A stretch of DNA of 64,000 nt, from the NCBI RefSeq assembly GCF_001425005.1, contig NZ_LMDB01000036.1, positions 124,001 through 188,000 of the forward strand. The letters are read 5' to 3'. This stretch comes from Duganella sp. Root336D2. GTDB lineage: Bacteria > Pseudomonadota > Gammaproteobacteria > Burkholderiales > Burkholderiaceae_D. Of the stretch, positions 43,532 through 52,104 are shown one piece after another. The notes under the pieces were generated by a model. The model was given only the letters and a program-made list of their open reading frames with translations. It was not told the DNA's origin and did not search any database. Both the position numbers and the translations under genes were made by a program. Every line of letters begins with the position of its first letter. The stretch's first letter is position 1.

Positions 43532-45667
43532 TTGACTAAAAAACTCGCACTTCCGGCAGCACTGCTACTCGCTTTTGCACCCGCCATGGCCGACGAAGGC
43601 CAATGGCAGCCGCACCAACTGCCGCAACTAAGGGCGGAATTGCAGCGCATCGGCATCACCATCCCGGCCGAACGCCTGGCCGACCTGTCCAAGCATCCGA
43701 TGAGCGCCATCGTGTCGCTGGACGGCTGCTCCGCGTCGTTCGTGTCCCCTGAAGGCCTGGTGGTCACCAACCACCACTGCGCATACGGCGCCATCCAGCG
43801 CAATTCGACCGCTGAAAAGAACTACATCGCCAACGGCTTCCTGGCCAAGACCCGCGCTGAAGAACTGCCGGGCGGCCCGACCACCCGCGTCTACGTGACC
43901 GACAAGGTGGAAAACGTGACAGAGCGCGTGAACGGCGGGCTGGACAAGTTGACCGGCAAGGATCGCCACGCCGAAGTGAAAAAACGCATCAAGGCGCTGA
44001 TCGCCGATTGCGAAGCCGACAAGAACTACCGTTGCTCCGTGCCGGCTTTCCATCGCGGCGCCGAGTACTACCGCATCCGCCAGATGATGATCAAGGACGT
44101 GCGCCTGGTATACGCGCCGCCGGAATCGATCGGCAACTACGGCGGCGACATCGACAACTACGAGTGGCCGCGCCATACCGGCGACTATTCCTTCCTGCGC
44201 GCCTACGTCGGCAAGGACGGCAAACCTGCCGAGCCATCGCCGGACAATGTGCCGTACAAGTCGAAGGACTTCCTGGTGGTTTCCGCCGAAGGCCTGAAGA
44301 ACGGCGATCCGATCCTGCTGGCAGGCTACCCTGGCCGCACCAGCCGCTACAAGCTGCCGGTCGAGATCCGCTACGCGCGCGACCTGAGCTACCCGATGAT
44401 GGTGGCCGACTACCAGGCCGACCTCGATGCGATCGCCGCCGCCACCAAGGGTAAGGAAAATGACGTGGTGCGCTACGCCAGCGTGGTCAAGTCGATCAAC
44501 AACCGCATGAAGAAGACCCAGGGCCTGCTGGACGGCTTCGCCCGCAAGGACATCGCCGCCATCAAGGACAAGCAGGACGCGGATTTCCGCACCTGGTACG
44601 GCAAGCAGCCCAAGTCTTCTCCAGCCATGCTGGCCGAACTGGATGCCGCCATTGCCGCCGACATGGACTTGAGCGACGACGAATTCGCCTACGGGGTGGC
44701 GACCTACAGCGACTTGCTGAAATCCGCGCGCACCGTGTATCGCCTGGCGCTGGAAAAGCAGAAAGCCGATGCTGACCGCGAGCCGGGTTTCCAGGAGCGC
44801 GACATCGCCAACATCAAGGCGCGCCTGAGCCGCCTGGAGCAGTCGCTGGTTCCTGCGGTCGACCAGGCCCGCTACGTCGCCGGCCTGCAGCGCTACGTCA
44901 AGCTGCCAACCAAGGCGCATCCACAGTGGCTGGACAACCTGACCCCGGCCTTGGCCGACGTGCCAGGCATGTACCAGAAGACCGGCCTGGCCGATACCGC
45001 CACCCGCCTGGCTTGGATGGAGAAGGCACCGGCTGACTTCGAGCAGTCGAGCGACCCGTTCATCAAGCTGGCCGTGCGCATGCATGGCGTAGCCATGACG
45101 CTGGAAGAGCGCCGCAAGGAAGTCGACGGCAATCTCGAGAAGATCATCCCGCAATACATGGCCGCCGTGATCGCGTGGAAGAAGTCGCAGGGCAAACCGG
45201 TCTACCCGGACGCCAATTCCACCTTGCGCGTGACCTACGGCACCGTGTCGTCCTACCCGGGCCGCGACGGCATCACCAAAGGTCCATTCACCACTGTGGA
45301 AGGGATCCTTGAGAAGCACACCGGCAAGGAGCCGTTCGACGCGCCGAAGGCGCTGATCGATGCGGTCAAGGCCAAGCGCTACGGCCAGTTCAAGGACCCG
45401 GTGCTGGGCACCGTGCCGGTCGACTTCCTGTCCTCGGCCGACACCACCGGCGGCAACTCCGGTTCCGCCATCGTCAACAAGCGCGGCGAACTGATTGGCT
45501 TGAACTTCGACTCCACCTACGAGTCGATCACCAAGGACTGGTACTTCGACCGCGACATCACGCGCGCCATCCACCTGGACGTGCGCTACATGCTGTGGGT
45601 GATGAAGGAGGTTGACCATGCGGACAACCTGCTGAAGGAAATGAGCATCAAGTATCCGCAGAAGTAA
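43532..45667 (+). CDS. S46 family dipeptidyl peptidase (DPP7/DPP11 type)
   Basis: A 711-residue exported serine exopeptidase. It has a signal peptide (TKKLALPAALLLAFAPAMA), the catalytic histidine in VVTNHHCAYG (near residue 82) and the nucleophile Ser643 in GGNSGSAIVNKRGELIGLNF. The residue after NFD, which sets specificity (Arg in DPP11, Gly in DPP7), is Ser661 here. Start set at TTG 43532, with AGGGGA about seven bases upstream; the ATG at 43490 lies inside the terminator stem. A terminator follows. Confidence 0.9.
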   Translation: MTKKLALPAALLLAFAPAMADEGQWQPHQLPQLRAELQRIGITIPAERLADLSKHPMSAIVSLDGCSASFVSPEGLVVTNHHCAYGAIQRNSTAEKNYIANGFLAKTRAEELPGGPTTRVYVTDKVENVTERVNGGLDKLTGKDRHAEVKKRIKALIADCEADKNYRCSVPAFHRGAEYYRIRQMMIKDVRLVYAPPESIGNYGGDIDNYEWPRHTGDYSFLRAYVGKDGKPAEPSPDNVPYKSKDFLVVSAEGLKNGDPILLAGYPGRTSRYKLPVEIRYARDLSYPMMVADYQADLDAIAAATKGKENDVVRYASVVKSINNRMKKTQGLLDGFARKDIAAIKDKQDADFRTWYGKQPKSSPAMLAELDAAIAADMDLSDDEFAYGVATYSDLLKSARTVYRLALEKQKADADREPGFQERDIANIKARLSRLEQSLVPAVDQARYVAGLQRYVKLPTKAHPQWLDNLTPALADVPGMYQKTGLADTATRLAWMEKAPADFEQSSDPFIKLAVRMHGVAMTLEERRKEVDGNLEKIIPQYMAAVIAWKKSQGKPVYPDANSTLRVTYGTVSSYPGRDGITKGPFTTVEGILEKHTGKEPFDAPKALIDAVKAKRYGQFKDPVLGTVPVDFLSSADTTGGNSGSAIVNKRGELIGLNFDSTYESITKDWYFDRDITRAIHLDVRYMLWVMKEVDHADNLLKEMSIKYPQK

Positions 45668-45677
45668 GCAGAAAAAA

Positions 45678-45706
45678 GGGGCTCGTAGAGAGCCCCCTTT
45701 CGTTTT
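45678..45706 (+). terminator. Terminator after the S46 peptidase
   Basis: GGGGCTC (45678-45684) and GAGCCCC (45690-45696) form a perfect seven-pair stem with a GTAGA loop followed by CTTTCGTTTTT. It lies 10 bases after the peptidase stop. The rest of 45707-45900 holds a 15-base palindrome GGAGCGCTGCGCTCC but no gene and no THI box. Confidence 0.88.
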
Positions 45707-45900
45707 TGGGCAAATCTCTTAAACCCACTTAAACACTCTTATTCGCCCTTGTTTGCTCTTAAATCGGCGTACTTTGTTTCGTAAGGTCATCGCCTGCGGA
45801 CCTTCGGAGCGCTGCGCTCCATTCTCATAATGGCAAGCTCGCGTTTTCGCCGTGGCTTTCCTGCTCATGGCATAATCCGGCCTCATCCAAACGCAATTAC

Positions 45901-46515
45901 ATGAACGAAACCATCTCCCTGTTCGGCCTGGCCACCACCAATCCATTGGAACTGGTGTCGTTCGTGCTGTCCGTGCTGACCGTGTGGCTGAACATCCGCC
46001 AGAACCACTGGGCCTGGCTGTTCGCCATCGTGTCCTCCGCGACTTACGGCGTGGTGTTCTTCGGCGCCAAGCTGTACGGCGACGTGGCGCTGCAAGGCGT
46101 GTTCATGACGGTGTCGTTCTGGGGCTGGTACCAATGGCTGCACGGGAATCACGGCCAGCAACTGGGCGTCTCGACGCTGAGCGCGCGCAGCCGCGTGCTG
46201 TCGGGCGTGGCCTGGCTGGCAGGCTTCGGCATCCTGGCCTGGTTCCTGCGCCGTTTCACCGACACCGACGTGCCGAACGCCGACGCCTTCCTCACCGCCG
46301 GCAGCCTGGTGGGACAAGCCCTCCTGTCGCGCAAGAAGATCGAAAACTGGCACGTCTGGATCATCGTTGACGTGCTGTACGTCGCACTTTACGTGCACAA
46401 AGGCCTGATGCTGACGGCCGTCCTGTACGGCATGTTCGTCGCCATGGCCATTGCCGGCCTGCTGGCCTGGCAGGGCAGCAGCGAAGAACCGGAAGAAGCA
46501 GTCGTCTGGAAATGA
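45901..46515 (+). CDS. PnuC/PnuT family vitamin transporter, probable thiamine uptake
   Basis: A 204-residue inner-membrane facilitator with about seven helices. The PnuC aromatic motif SFWGWYQW and the late ENWHVWIIVDVLYVALYVHK are present. The family moves nicotinamide riboside (PnuC), riboflavin (PnuX) or thiamine (PnuT). Because the locus converges on a TonB receptor with a TPP riboswitch, thiamine or a precursor is the better guess; this is context inference. Overlaps the kinase by four bases. Confidence 0.85.
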   Translation: MNETISLFGLATTNPLELVSFVLSVLTVWLNIRQNHWAWLFAIVSSATYGVVFFGAKLYGDVALQGVFMTVSFWGWYQWLHGNHGQQLGVSTLSARSRVLSGVAWLAGFGILAWFLRRFTDTDVPNADAFLTAGSLVGQALLSRKKIENWHVWIIVDVLYVALYVHKGLMLTAVLYGMFVAMAIAGLLAWQGSSEEPEEAVVWK

Positions 46516-47027
46516 AGCAGCCTTACCGCGTTGCCATCATCGGCGCCGCAGCCTCCGGCAAGACCACACTGGCACAGGCGCTGGCCGAGCGCTACGGCGC
46601 CATCTGGGTCCCCGAATACCTGCGCGAATTCTGCGACGCGCGCCAGAGCGTGCCGGTATCGACCGACCAGTTCCACATCGCCACCACCCAGGTGGCGCGC
46701 GAAGACGCGCTGGCCGCGCAGGTCGGCCGCTTCCTGTTTTGCGATACCACCCCGCTGATGACGGCGGTCTACAGCATCCATTACTTCGGCGGCATCGACG
46801 AGCAGCTCGAAAGCCTCGCGGCGTCGCGCCAATACGACATTACCCTGGTCTGCAAGCCTGAATTTGCATGGATTCCTGACGGTCTTCATCACGAAGAGGA
46901 AGATGTCAGCGGTATCATTGACTCGATCCTGCTCGACGAGCTGGCCCGGCGCGGCGTGCCCTACACGCGCATCTCGGGCGGCCTCGAAGAGCGCCTGAAG
47001 CAAGTAGCTCAACTCCTGGGAGGTTGA
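46512..47027 (+). CDS. NadR-like P-loop kinase (vitamin/nucleoside kinase)
   Basis: A 171-residue kinase with the P-loop IIGAAASGKTTLAQALAERY, the VPEYLREFCD segment and FLFCDTTPLMTAVYS typical of the ribosylnicotinamide kinase domain of NadR. It lacks the nucleotidyltransferase and helix-turn-helix domains of full NadR. Paired with a PnuC-type facilitator it would trap the imported vitamin by phosphorylation; in this context the substrate may be thiamine rather than nicotinamide riboside. Three bases precede the next gene. Confidence 0.82.
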   Translation: MKQPYRVAIIGAAASGKTTLAQALAERYGAIWVPEYLREFCDARQSVPVSTDQFHIATTQVAREDALAAQVGRFLFCDTTPLMTAVYSIHYFGGIDEQLESLAASRQYDITLVCKPEFAWIPDGLHHEEEDVSGIIDSILLDELARRGVPYTRISGGLEERLKQVAQLLGG

Positions 47028-47030
47028 AGC

Positions 47031-47735
47031 ATGAAAAAACTGCTCGCGTGGGCCGCCATGCTCCCCCTGGCGGCGTTTGGCGAGACCGGTTATTACATGG
47101 TCACCACCTATGATGTGGAAGGCCAGGCTTCAATCGACTACAAGTACTGGAACGCCCACTACAAGAATTTGCGCAACACGGCCAGTCCGGAAATCGGCAT
47201 CGGCTATGGCGTGACGTCGCGCTGGTACACCGAATTGACTACGCAATGGTTCCAGCGCGACGGCCGGCAGACGCGCAATACCGGGGTTGAATGGCAAAAC
47301 GACTTTCTGCTGACGCAAGGGCAGTACGAGGTGGACGTGGCGCTGCATACCCTGGTGGAGCGCGCCAGGCGGCGTGACAACGGTTACGCGGTGGAGTTCG
47401 GCCCGGTGCTGCAAATGCAGGCCTGGCGTACGCAGTTGAACTTCAACCTGTTCTTCCAGCGCGAAATGGATAACGGGGAGCAGAACGAAACCGAACTGGC
47501 CTACCAGTGGCAGGTCAAGCAGCGCTGGAAGCGCTGGTTTTCGCCCGGCCTGCAGGGCTTCGGCGAAGTAGGGAAGTGGAATGACTGGCTGCCGTCGAAA
47601 AAACAATCGCACCGCGCCGGCCCGGCATTCTTCGGCGAAGCGGGCCACTTCAAATACGAAGCGGCCTACCTGTTCGGCAGGAATTCAGGACGCGCAGCGA
47701 ATTCGTTCTCGATGCGCGCCCAGTACCTCTTTTAG
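47031..47735 (+). CDS. Predicted outer-membrane beta-barrel protein, uncharacterised
   Basis: A 234-residue protein with a short signal peptide (MKKLLAWAAMLPLAAFG) and many amphipathic strands rich in Trp, Tyr and Phe, closing with MRAQYLF, the C-terminal phenylalanine typical of barrels inserted by BamA. No family recognised. It is the third gene of the pnuC-kinase unit and converges with the receptor gene (four-base overlap), so it may be a porin or accessory for the same vitamin. Confidence 0.7.
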   Translation: MKKLLAWAAMLPLAAFGETGYYMVTTYDVEGQASIDYKYWNAHYKNLRNTASPEIGIGYGVTSRWYTELTTQWFQRDGRQTRNTGVEWQNDFLLTQGQYEVDVALHTLVERARRRDNGYAVEFGPVLQMQAWRTQLNFNLFFQREMDNGEQNETELAYQWQVKQRWKRWFSPGLQGFGEVGKWNDWLPSKKQSHRAGPAFFGEAGHFKYEAAYLFGRNSGRAANSFSMRAQYLF

Positions 47736-49825
47736 AAGTCCACCTGCGCCGACAGCATGAAGCTGCGCGGCGATCCAGGGAACAGGTAGCCGCCCAGTTC
47801 CGGCGTCACATCACGCCAGTAGAACTTGTCGAACGCATTCTTCACCTGCGCACGCAAGATCACCGCCGAACCACCCACGCGCGTGGCGTAAGAGGCGCCC
47901 AGATTCACTACATGGTACGACGGCACCATGGTCTTGTTCTCTTTGTCGAATGCCTTCTTGCCTGCGAACTGCCAGTTCGCGTTCAGCTTCAGGCCGGGAA
48001 CATCGCTCACAGCGTAATCGGCCCACACGGTCGACTTGACGTTCGGCACGTTGGTCACGCGCTTGCCGTCGACGTCCGCCAGGCCGGTGCCTTCCTGCTC
48101 GGTGTGGATCGCAGCCATCGATGCGCCCAACTGCAGCTCGCGGCTCACCTTGCCCTGCGCGCTGAATTCCAGGCCGCGGTGGCGTTCCTGGCCGCTGCGC
48201 ACGAAGGTATTGGTGGCCAGGTCCGTGAACTCCAGGCCCTGGTCGATCTGGTACAGCGCGGTCGACAGCGTGATGCCGTTGACTTCAGCCTTGGCGCCCA
48301 GTTCCACCTGCTTCGATTTGCCCGGAGCCAGCGCATGGTTCTCGTTCTCGGTCTTGAATGGCGCCACGCCGCCGTACTGCAGGCCCTGCGCGTAGTTCAC
48401 GTAGTAGGACAGCTTGGCGCTCGGGCTGAACACCAGCGCCACATTCGGCAGCCAGAAATTCTCGCGCACCGGCGCGAACTGGCCCAGTTCATTGCGGCGC
48501 AGCGATGCGTAGCGCACGCCGGTATGCAGCGCCAGTTGATCGGTCAGGCCGATAATGTCCTGCACGTAGGCGGAGCGTTCATGATCGTTGCGGCGCTCGG
48601 AAACCGCACCCACGTCTTTGCTCGACATCGGTACCGCGACCGGGCGATAGATGTTGCTGACGCCAGCAAATTCATACACATAATCGCCCCAGCTCTCGCG
48701 GTTGCTAAAGAAGGACAAGCCCGCAGCCAGTTCATGACGGATCGAACCGGTCGCAAAGCGGCCATTCAACTGCGCCTTGGCGGACAGCGGTTTCTTCTCT
48801 TCACCCAGGCTGCGGTAGTCGTAGACGTCGTAGTCGCCGTTGCTGCAGAAGCCGGGCCACAGCAATTCGTTCCCGCAGCCGTAAGGGAAGGCGGTGTAAT
48901 CGTCGCGCTTGAAACGGTGCTGGTTGGCGCTCAGTGTAGCCTTCCACTCCGGCGAAAGCTGGTACTGGAAGCTGACGCCGATATTGCTGGACTCCGTTTC
49001 TACAGGCTTGGCCCAAGGCTGATCATTCAGGAAGGTCGCAGCATCGACCACCGGCAGGTTGGTGCCGCCAATCAGCTGGAAGCCTGGCGCCGATTTTTGC
49101 GATTTCTTCTGGTAGTCGGCGTCGATTTGCAGCAGCGCCTGCGGGCTGATGCGGAAGTCGAACGCGCCGGATACGAAGCTGCGGTGGCCGTCGGCACCCT
49201 TGATGATGGAGCGCATGCGCTCACCCGCGGCATTGATGCGGTAGCCGAAACGGCGGTCTTCGAAACGGCCGCCCAGGTCCATGGTGCCCAGCACCGAACC
49301 GCGCTCGCCCACGGCAAACACCGCGGAGCGCAGGTTGTTGTCGGTTGGGCGCTTGGTCACATAATTGACCACGCCGCCCGGCGCCGCAACGCCAGCCTGC
49401 AGGCCAGCCAGGCCGCGCAGCACTTCGATACTCTCCTTGTTTTCCAGCGGGATCTGGGCGTCGCCGGAAATCGCATGGCCATCCTTGCGGTAGGAGTTGG
49501 CGTTATTCAGCTTGAAACCGCGGATGGAGAACTGCTCGGCATAGCCGACCGCGTTGTAGGCGTCGCCGATGCTGGCGTCGAACTTGACGGCATCGGTGGT
49601 GCTGAAAATGTTCAGGTCCTGGATCTGTTCGCGGGTTACCACGCTGACCGAAGCAGGGGTCTGCAGCAAGGGCTGCTCGCTGAAACCGGCCACGGAGGCG
49701 CGTTCGGCCGCAACGCGGTTGGCGGTGATGACCACTTCGGTCATTTTCTGGTCCTGCGCAAAGGCGGCAGGGGCGAAGGCGGAAGCTACGGCCAGTGCGG
49801 CCAGGGTAAGGCGGTATTGAGTCAT
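47732..49825 (-). CDS. TonB-dependent receptor, TPP-riboswitch controlled
   Basis: A 697-residue outer-membrane receptor: signal peptide ending AFAQ, TonB box near MTEVVITANR, plug domain (TPASVSVVTREQIQDLN; VLRGLAGLQAGVAAPGGVVN) and a 22-strand barrel ending in VDF. Sequence alone looks like a siderophore receptor. However, its leader is a TPP riboswitch, so the likely cargo is thiamine, a phosphate ester or a precursor. Confidence 0.92.
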   Translation of the reverse strand: MTQYRLTLAALAVASAFAPAAFAQDQKMTEVVITANRVAAERASVAGFSEQPLLQTPASVSVVTREQIQDLNIFSTTDAVKFDASIGDAYNAVGYAEQFSIRGFKLNNANSYRKDGHAISGDAQIPLENKESIEVLRGLAGLQAGVAAPGGVVNYVTKRPTDNNLRSAVFAVGERGSVLGTMDLGGRFEDRRFGYRINAAGERMRSIIKGADGHRSFVSGAFDFRISPQALLQIDADYQKKSQKSAPGFQLIGGTNLPVVDAATFLNDQPWAKPVETESSNIGVSFQYQLSPEWKATLSANQHRFKRDDYTAFPYGCGNELLWPGFCSNGDYDVYDYRSLGEEKKPLSAKAQLNGRFATGSIRHELAAGLSFFSNRESWGDYVYEFAGVSNIYRPVAVPMSSKDVGAVSERRNDHERSAYVQDIIGLTDQLALHTGVRYASLRRNELGQFAPVRENFWLPNVALVFSPSAKLSYYVNYAQGLQYGGVAPFKTENENHALAPGKSKQVELGAKAEVNGITLSTALYQIDQGLEFTDLATNTFVRSGQERHRGLEFSAQGKVSRELQLGASMAAIHTEQEGTGLADVDGKRVTNVPNVKSTVWADYAVSDVPGLKLNANWQFAGKKAFDKENKTMVPSYHVVNLGASYATRVGGSAVILRAQVKNAFDKFYWRDVTPELGGYLFPGSPRSFMLSAQVDF

Positions 49826-49911
49826 TTTTGTGCTCTTGCTGTATGTTGCGCCAGCGGGAGAGCACGAGGGGTGAGAGCGGGGCCCCAGGCTGCGGGACCT
49901 TCAACCATCTA

Positions 49912-49992
49912 CGCTTTCCTTCGCTGGCATTATCCAGATCAGGTTCGGAGGGTATTTCTCACCCCGCGCACATGCGCGAGGACCCCTAGCGA
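49912..49992 (-). promoter_or_regulatory. TPP (THI-element) riboswitch
   Basis: On the minus strand the leader carries GGGGTGAGAAATACCC, then GAACCTGATCTGGATAATG and CCAGCGAAGG, the two conserved halves of the thiamine pyrophosphate riboswitch, closed by CGCT/AGCG as P1. It ends about 85 bases before the receptor start. Downstream, CTCTCACCCC (complement of 49868-49877 region) can pair with the GGGGTGAGA of P3, suggesting a TPP-controlled switch that hides or frees the start region. Confidence 0.94.
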
Positions 49993-50004
49993 GGCGGTAT
50001 TGTA

Positions 50005-51174
50005 CTACAGGCTCAATTGCAGCGCCTTGCGCACGTCGCCAGGCGTGATATCGCGGCGCTCGCCCAGGCCCGTCAGGCCGGCAGCTTCCAGGGCGGCGAC
50101 AACGGCGTCGATCGCCTCCGAACCCAGGCCATAACCGGACAGGCGGGTCGGCACGCCCATCTGCTCGAAGAAGGCGCGCGTGTTGCCGATGGCCGCGTCG
50201 ATACGCTCATCTTCGCTGCCTTTGCCGGCATGCAGGCCCCATACGCGCTCGGCATATTGCAGCAGCTTGCCGCGCTTGGCTTCGCGCCGAATCTGCAGCA
50301 CGCCCGGCAGCGCAATCGCCAGCGTCTGCGCATGGTCCAGGCCAAACAGCGCGGTCAGTTCATGGCCGATGCCGTGCGTCGCCCAGTCCTGCGGCACGCC
50401 GACGCCGATCAGTCCATTCAGCGCCATGGTGGCAGTCCACATGATGTTGGCGCGCACTTCCACGTCGTCCGGGCGCGCCAGTACTTGCGGGCCCAGTTCC
50501 AGCAAGGTTTGCAGCAGGCCTTCGGCAAAACGGTCCTGCACCGGCGCGTTGGCCGGATAGGTCAGGTACTGTTCGGTGGTATGGACGAAGGCATCGACCA
50601 CGCCGTTGCCGACCTGGCGCAGCGGCAGGGTCAGCGTCTTTGCTGGATCCAGTACGGAGAAGCGCGGATAAACGTGTGGGCTCATGAAAGCGCGCTTTTC
50701 CTGCGTCTCTGCGCGGCTGATCACGCTGGCGCTGTTCATTTCCGAACCGGTCGCCGGCAAGGTGAGCACGGCGCCAAAGGGCAGGGCGGCCTTCACTACC
50801 TTGCCGCCGATTTTCAGGATGTCCCAGGCATCGCCGTCATACGCTGCAGCGGCGGCAACAAATTTTGTCCCGTCGACAACAGAGCCGCCGCCCACTGCCA
50901 ACAGGAAGTCGACGTTCTCGCGGTGGATCAGCTCAACAGCTTTCATCAGCGTTTCATAGCGCGGATTCGGCTCGATACCGGCGAACTCCAGTACCGGATG
51001 TTCCAGGCCCGCCAGCGCAGCGTGCACTTCGTCGTAGGTACCATTGGACTTGATACTGCCGCCGCCGAAGAGCATCAGCACGCGTGCATTGGAAGGAATA
51101 TGTTTTGCCAAGGAGGCAATTTGACCCACGCCGAAGATCACGCGGGTTGGATTGTGGAATTCGAAATTTTGCAT
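50005..51174 (-). CDS. Iron-containing alcohol dehydrogenase, YqhD/BDH type
   Basis: A 389-residue group III dehydrogenase that reduces aldehydes with NAD(P)H. It has GGGSVVDGTKF for the nucleotide and the metal ligands Asp (NGVVDAFVHTTEQY) and histidines (HGIGHELTALFGLDHAQT). The FGGGSIKSNGTYDEV stretch is typical of YqhD and BdhA. Start set at ATG 51174 (MQNFEFHNP), the normal length for the family. Its stop is 13 bases from the TPP riboswitch, so readthrough into the receptor is possible. Confidence 0.93.
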   Translation of the reverse strand: MQNFEFHNPTRVIFGVGQIASLAKHIPSNARVLMLFGGGSIKSNGTYDEVHAALAGLEHPVLEFAGIEPNPRYETLMKAVELIHRENVDFLLAVGGGSVVDGTKFVAAAAAYDGDAWDILKIGGKVVKAALPFGAVLTLPATGSEMNSASVISRAETQEKRAFMSPHVYPRFSVLDPAKTLTLPLRQVGNGVVDAFVHTTEQYLTYPANAPVQDRFAEGLLQTLLELGPQVLARPDDVEVRANIMWTATMALNGLIGVGVPQDWATHGIGHELTALFGLDHAQTLAIALPGVLQIRREAKRGKLLQYAERVWGLHAGKGSEDERIDAAIGNTRAFFEQMGVPTRLSGYGLGSEAIDAVVAALEAAGLTGLGERRDITPGDVRKALQLSL

Positions 51175-51299
51175 AGTGCCGCGAATTATCGCGCAAATCT
51201 CACCCATCCGTGCGACACCCCGCCGGACGCCTTGCTACACTTGAGAAATCCGCGCCGCAGGCTGACAATGCGTGTACCCGCATGCCTAAGGAGAGTGAG

Positions 51300-51599
51300 A
51301 TGACGCAGGAACACGTGGTCGAGCCGCGCGATTATTTGAATGCCCAGGTGCTGGACATGCACCGGGCACTAACGTCGCTGAGTGAAAAGATCGAAATGCT
51401 GGATATGCATAACCAGCGCATCGAAACGTGCACCGATCCCGAGCTGAAGCTGGTCATGGCCAGCCATCGCGATGCCACGCGCAAGCAGATCGCGATGCTG
51501 CTGGAATGGGTGCGCCGGCGCGACCCGAAAATGGACAAGGAAATGAAGGACGCGCTGTTCAAGGCGGGACCGATCGCCGCGCAATACCACTACGAATGA
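51300..51599 (+). CDS. Encapsulated-ferritin-like protein lacking ferroxidase ligands
   Basis: A 99-residue helical protein that aligns, from memory, without gaps for 45 residues to EncFtn of Rhodospirillum rubrum (HRAL..SLSEKIEMLDMHNQR, then TDPEL, then AMLLEWVRRRDP). The ferroxidase ligands are replaced: Lys30 for Glu32, Thr60 for Glu62, Gln63 for His65, His37 for Tyr39, while Glu29 and Glu32 (EncFtn Glu31, Glu34) remain. No encapsulin gene or cargo peptide is seen. AAGGAG lies six bases before the ATG. The fold is likely; iron oxidation is not. Confidence 0.7.
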   Translation: MTQEHVVEPRDYLNAQVLDMHRALTSLSEKIEMLDMHNQRIETCTDPELKLVMASHRDATRKQIAMLLEWVRRRDPKMDKEMKDALFKAGPIAAQYHYE

Positions 51600-51635
51600 T
51601 GTCCTGGTATCGCGCTGCAAACAGAAAGGAAGTCG

Positions 51636-52094
51636 ATGAAGTTGCAGCCGTACCGGGAGGGCAGCTGGTTTGCCATCCCGCTTGGAAATGGCGGCTATGC
51701 CACCGGACTGGTGGCCCGCCTGTCACCGCAAGGAAAGGTCATGCTGGCCTACCTGTTCGGACCAACCCACTGGACGCTGCCGACCCTGGCGGACGTGCAG
51801 CCGTTGACGCCGAACGATGCGCTGAAAGTGATCCGCACCGGCGACATCGCTGTGGCTAACGGGCGCTGGCCGGTGATTGGCAACAGCATTGGCTTCGAGC
51901 GCGGCGACTGGCCGGTGCCGATGTTCATCCGCCGTGCCGACGCCCTGAAGCGCGCCTGGCAAGCAACCTACGGCGACGACCCGGCCAAGCCGGAACGCGA
52001 GGTATCCGTGCCATACGACACGGACGGGTTGGAGAGTGATTCGCTGTTTGGCTACGGCTCTGCGGAACTGCTCATGACCAAATTGCTGGAGTAG
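51636..52094 (+). CDS. Imm26 family immunity-type protein
   Basis: A 152-residue protein matching the Imm26 pattern: EGSWFAIPLGNGGYATGLVA, a middle beta region, GRWPVIGNS and PVPMFIRR. Imm26 proteins are predicted to neutralise polymorphic-toxin effectors, but many are found alone. No toxin gene is adjacent. It lies 36 bases after the ferritin-like gene and 10 before the GFA gene. Confidence 0.75.
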   Translation: MKLQPYREGSWFAIPLGNGGYATGLVARLSPQGKVMLAYLFGPTHWTLPTLADVQPLTPNDALKVIRTGDIAVANGRWPVIGNSIGFERGDWPVPMFIRRADALKRAWQATYGDDPAKPEREVSVPYDTDGLESDSLFGYGSAELLMTKLLE

Positions 52095-52104
52095 GGGGAC
52101 CCCT

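Noticed and set aside
45707..45900. Possible second THI box before the pnuC unit
   Set aside because: I looked for CTGAGA and the CTGATCTGGATAATGCC-type core and found neither; only a 15-base palindrome is present.
45719..45946. Minus-strand ORF of 75 codons upstream of pnuC, ending KQGRIRVFKWV
   Set aside because: It runs antisense into the start of the PnuC gene and has no ribosome site; composition gives no support for an integrase or transposase end.
47732..49825. Ferric siderophore receptor as sole interpretation
   Set aside because: The barrel resembles siderophore receptors, but the TPP riboswitch in the leader argues for thiamine-related cargo; no Fur-like box was seen.
47912..50134. 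A 740-codon plus-strand frame opposite the TonB receptor
   Set aside because: It reads through the riboswitch and antisense to the receptor, lacks a ribosome site and shows no domain; the minus-strand receptor is clearly real.
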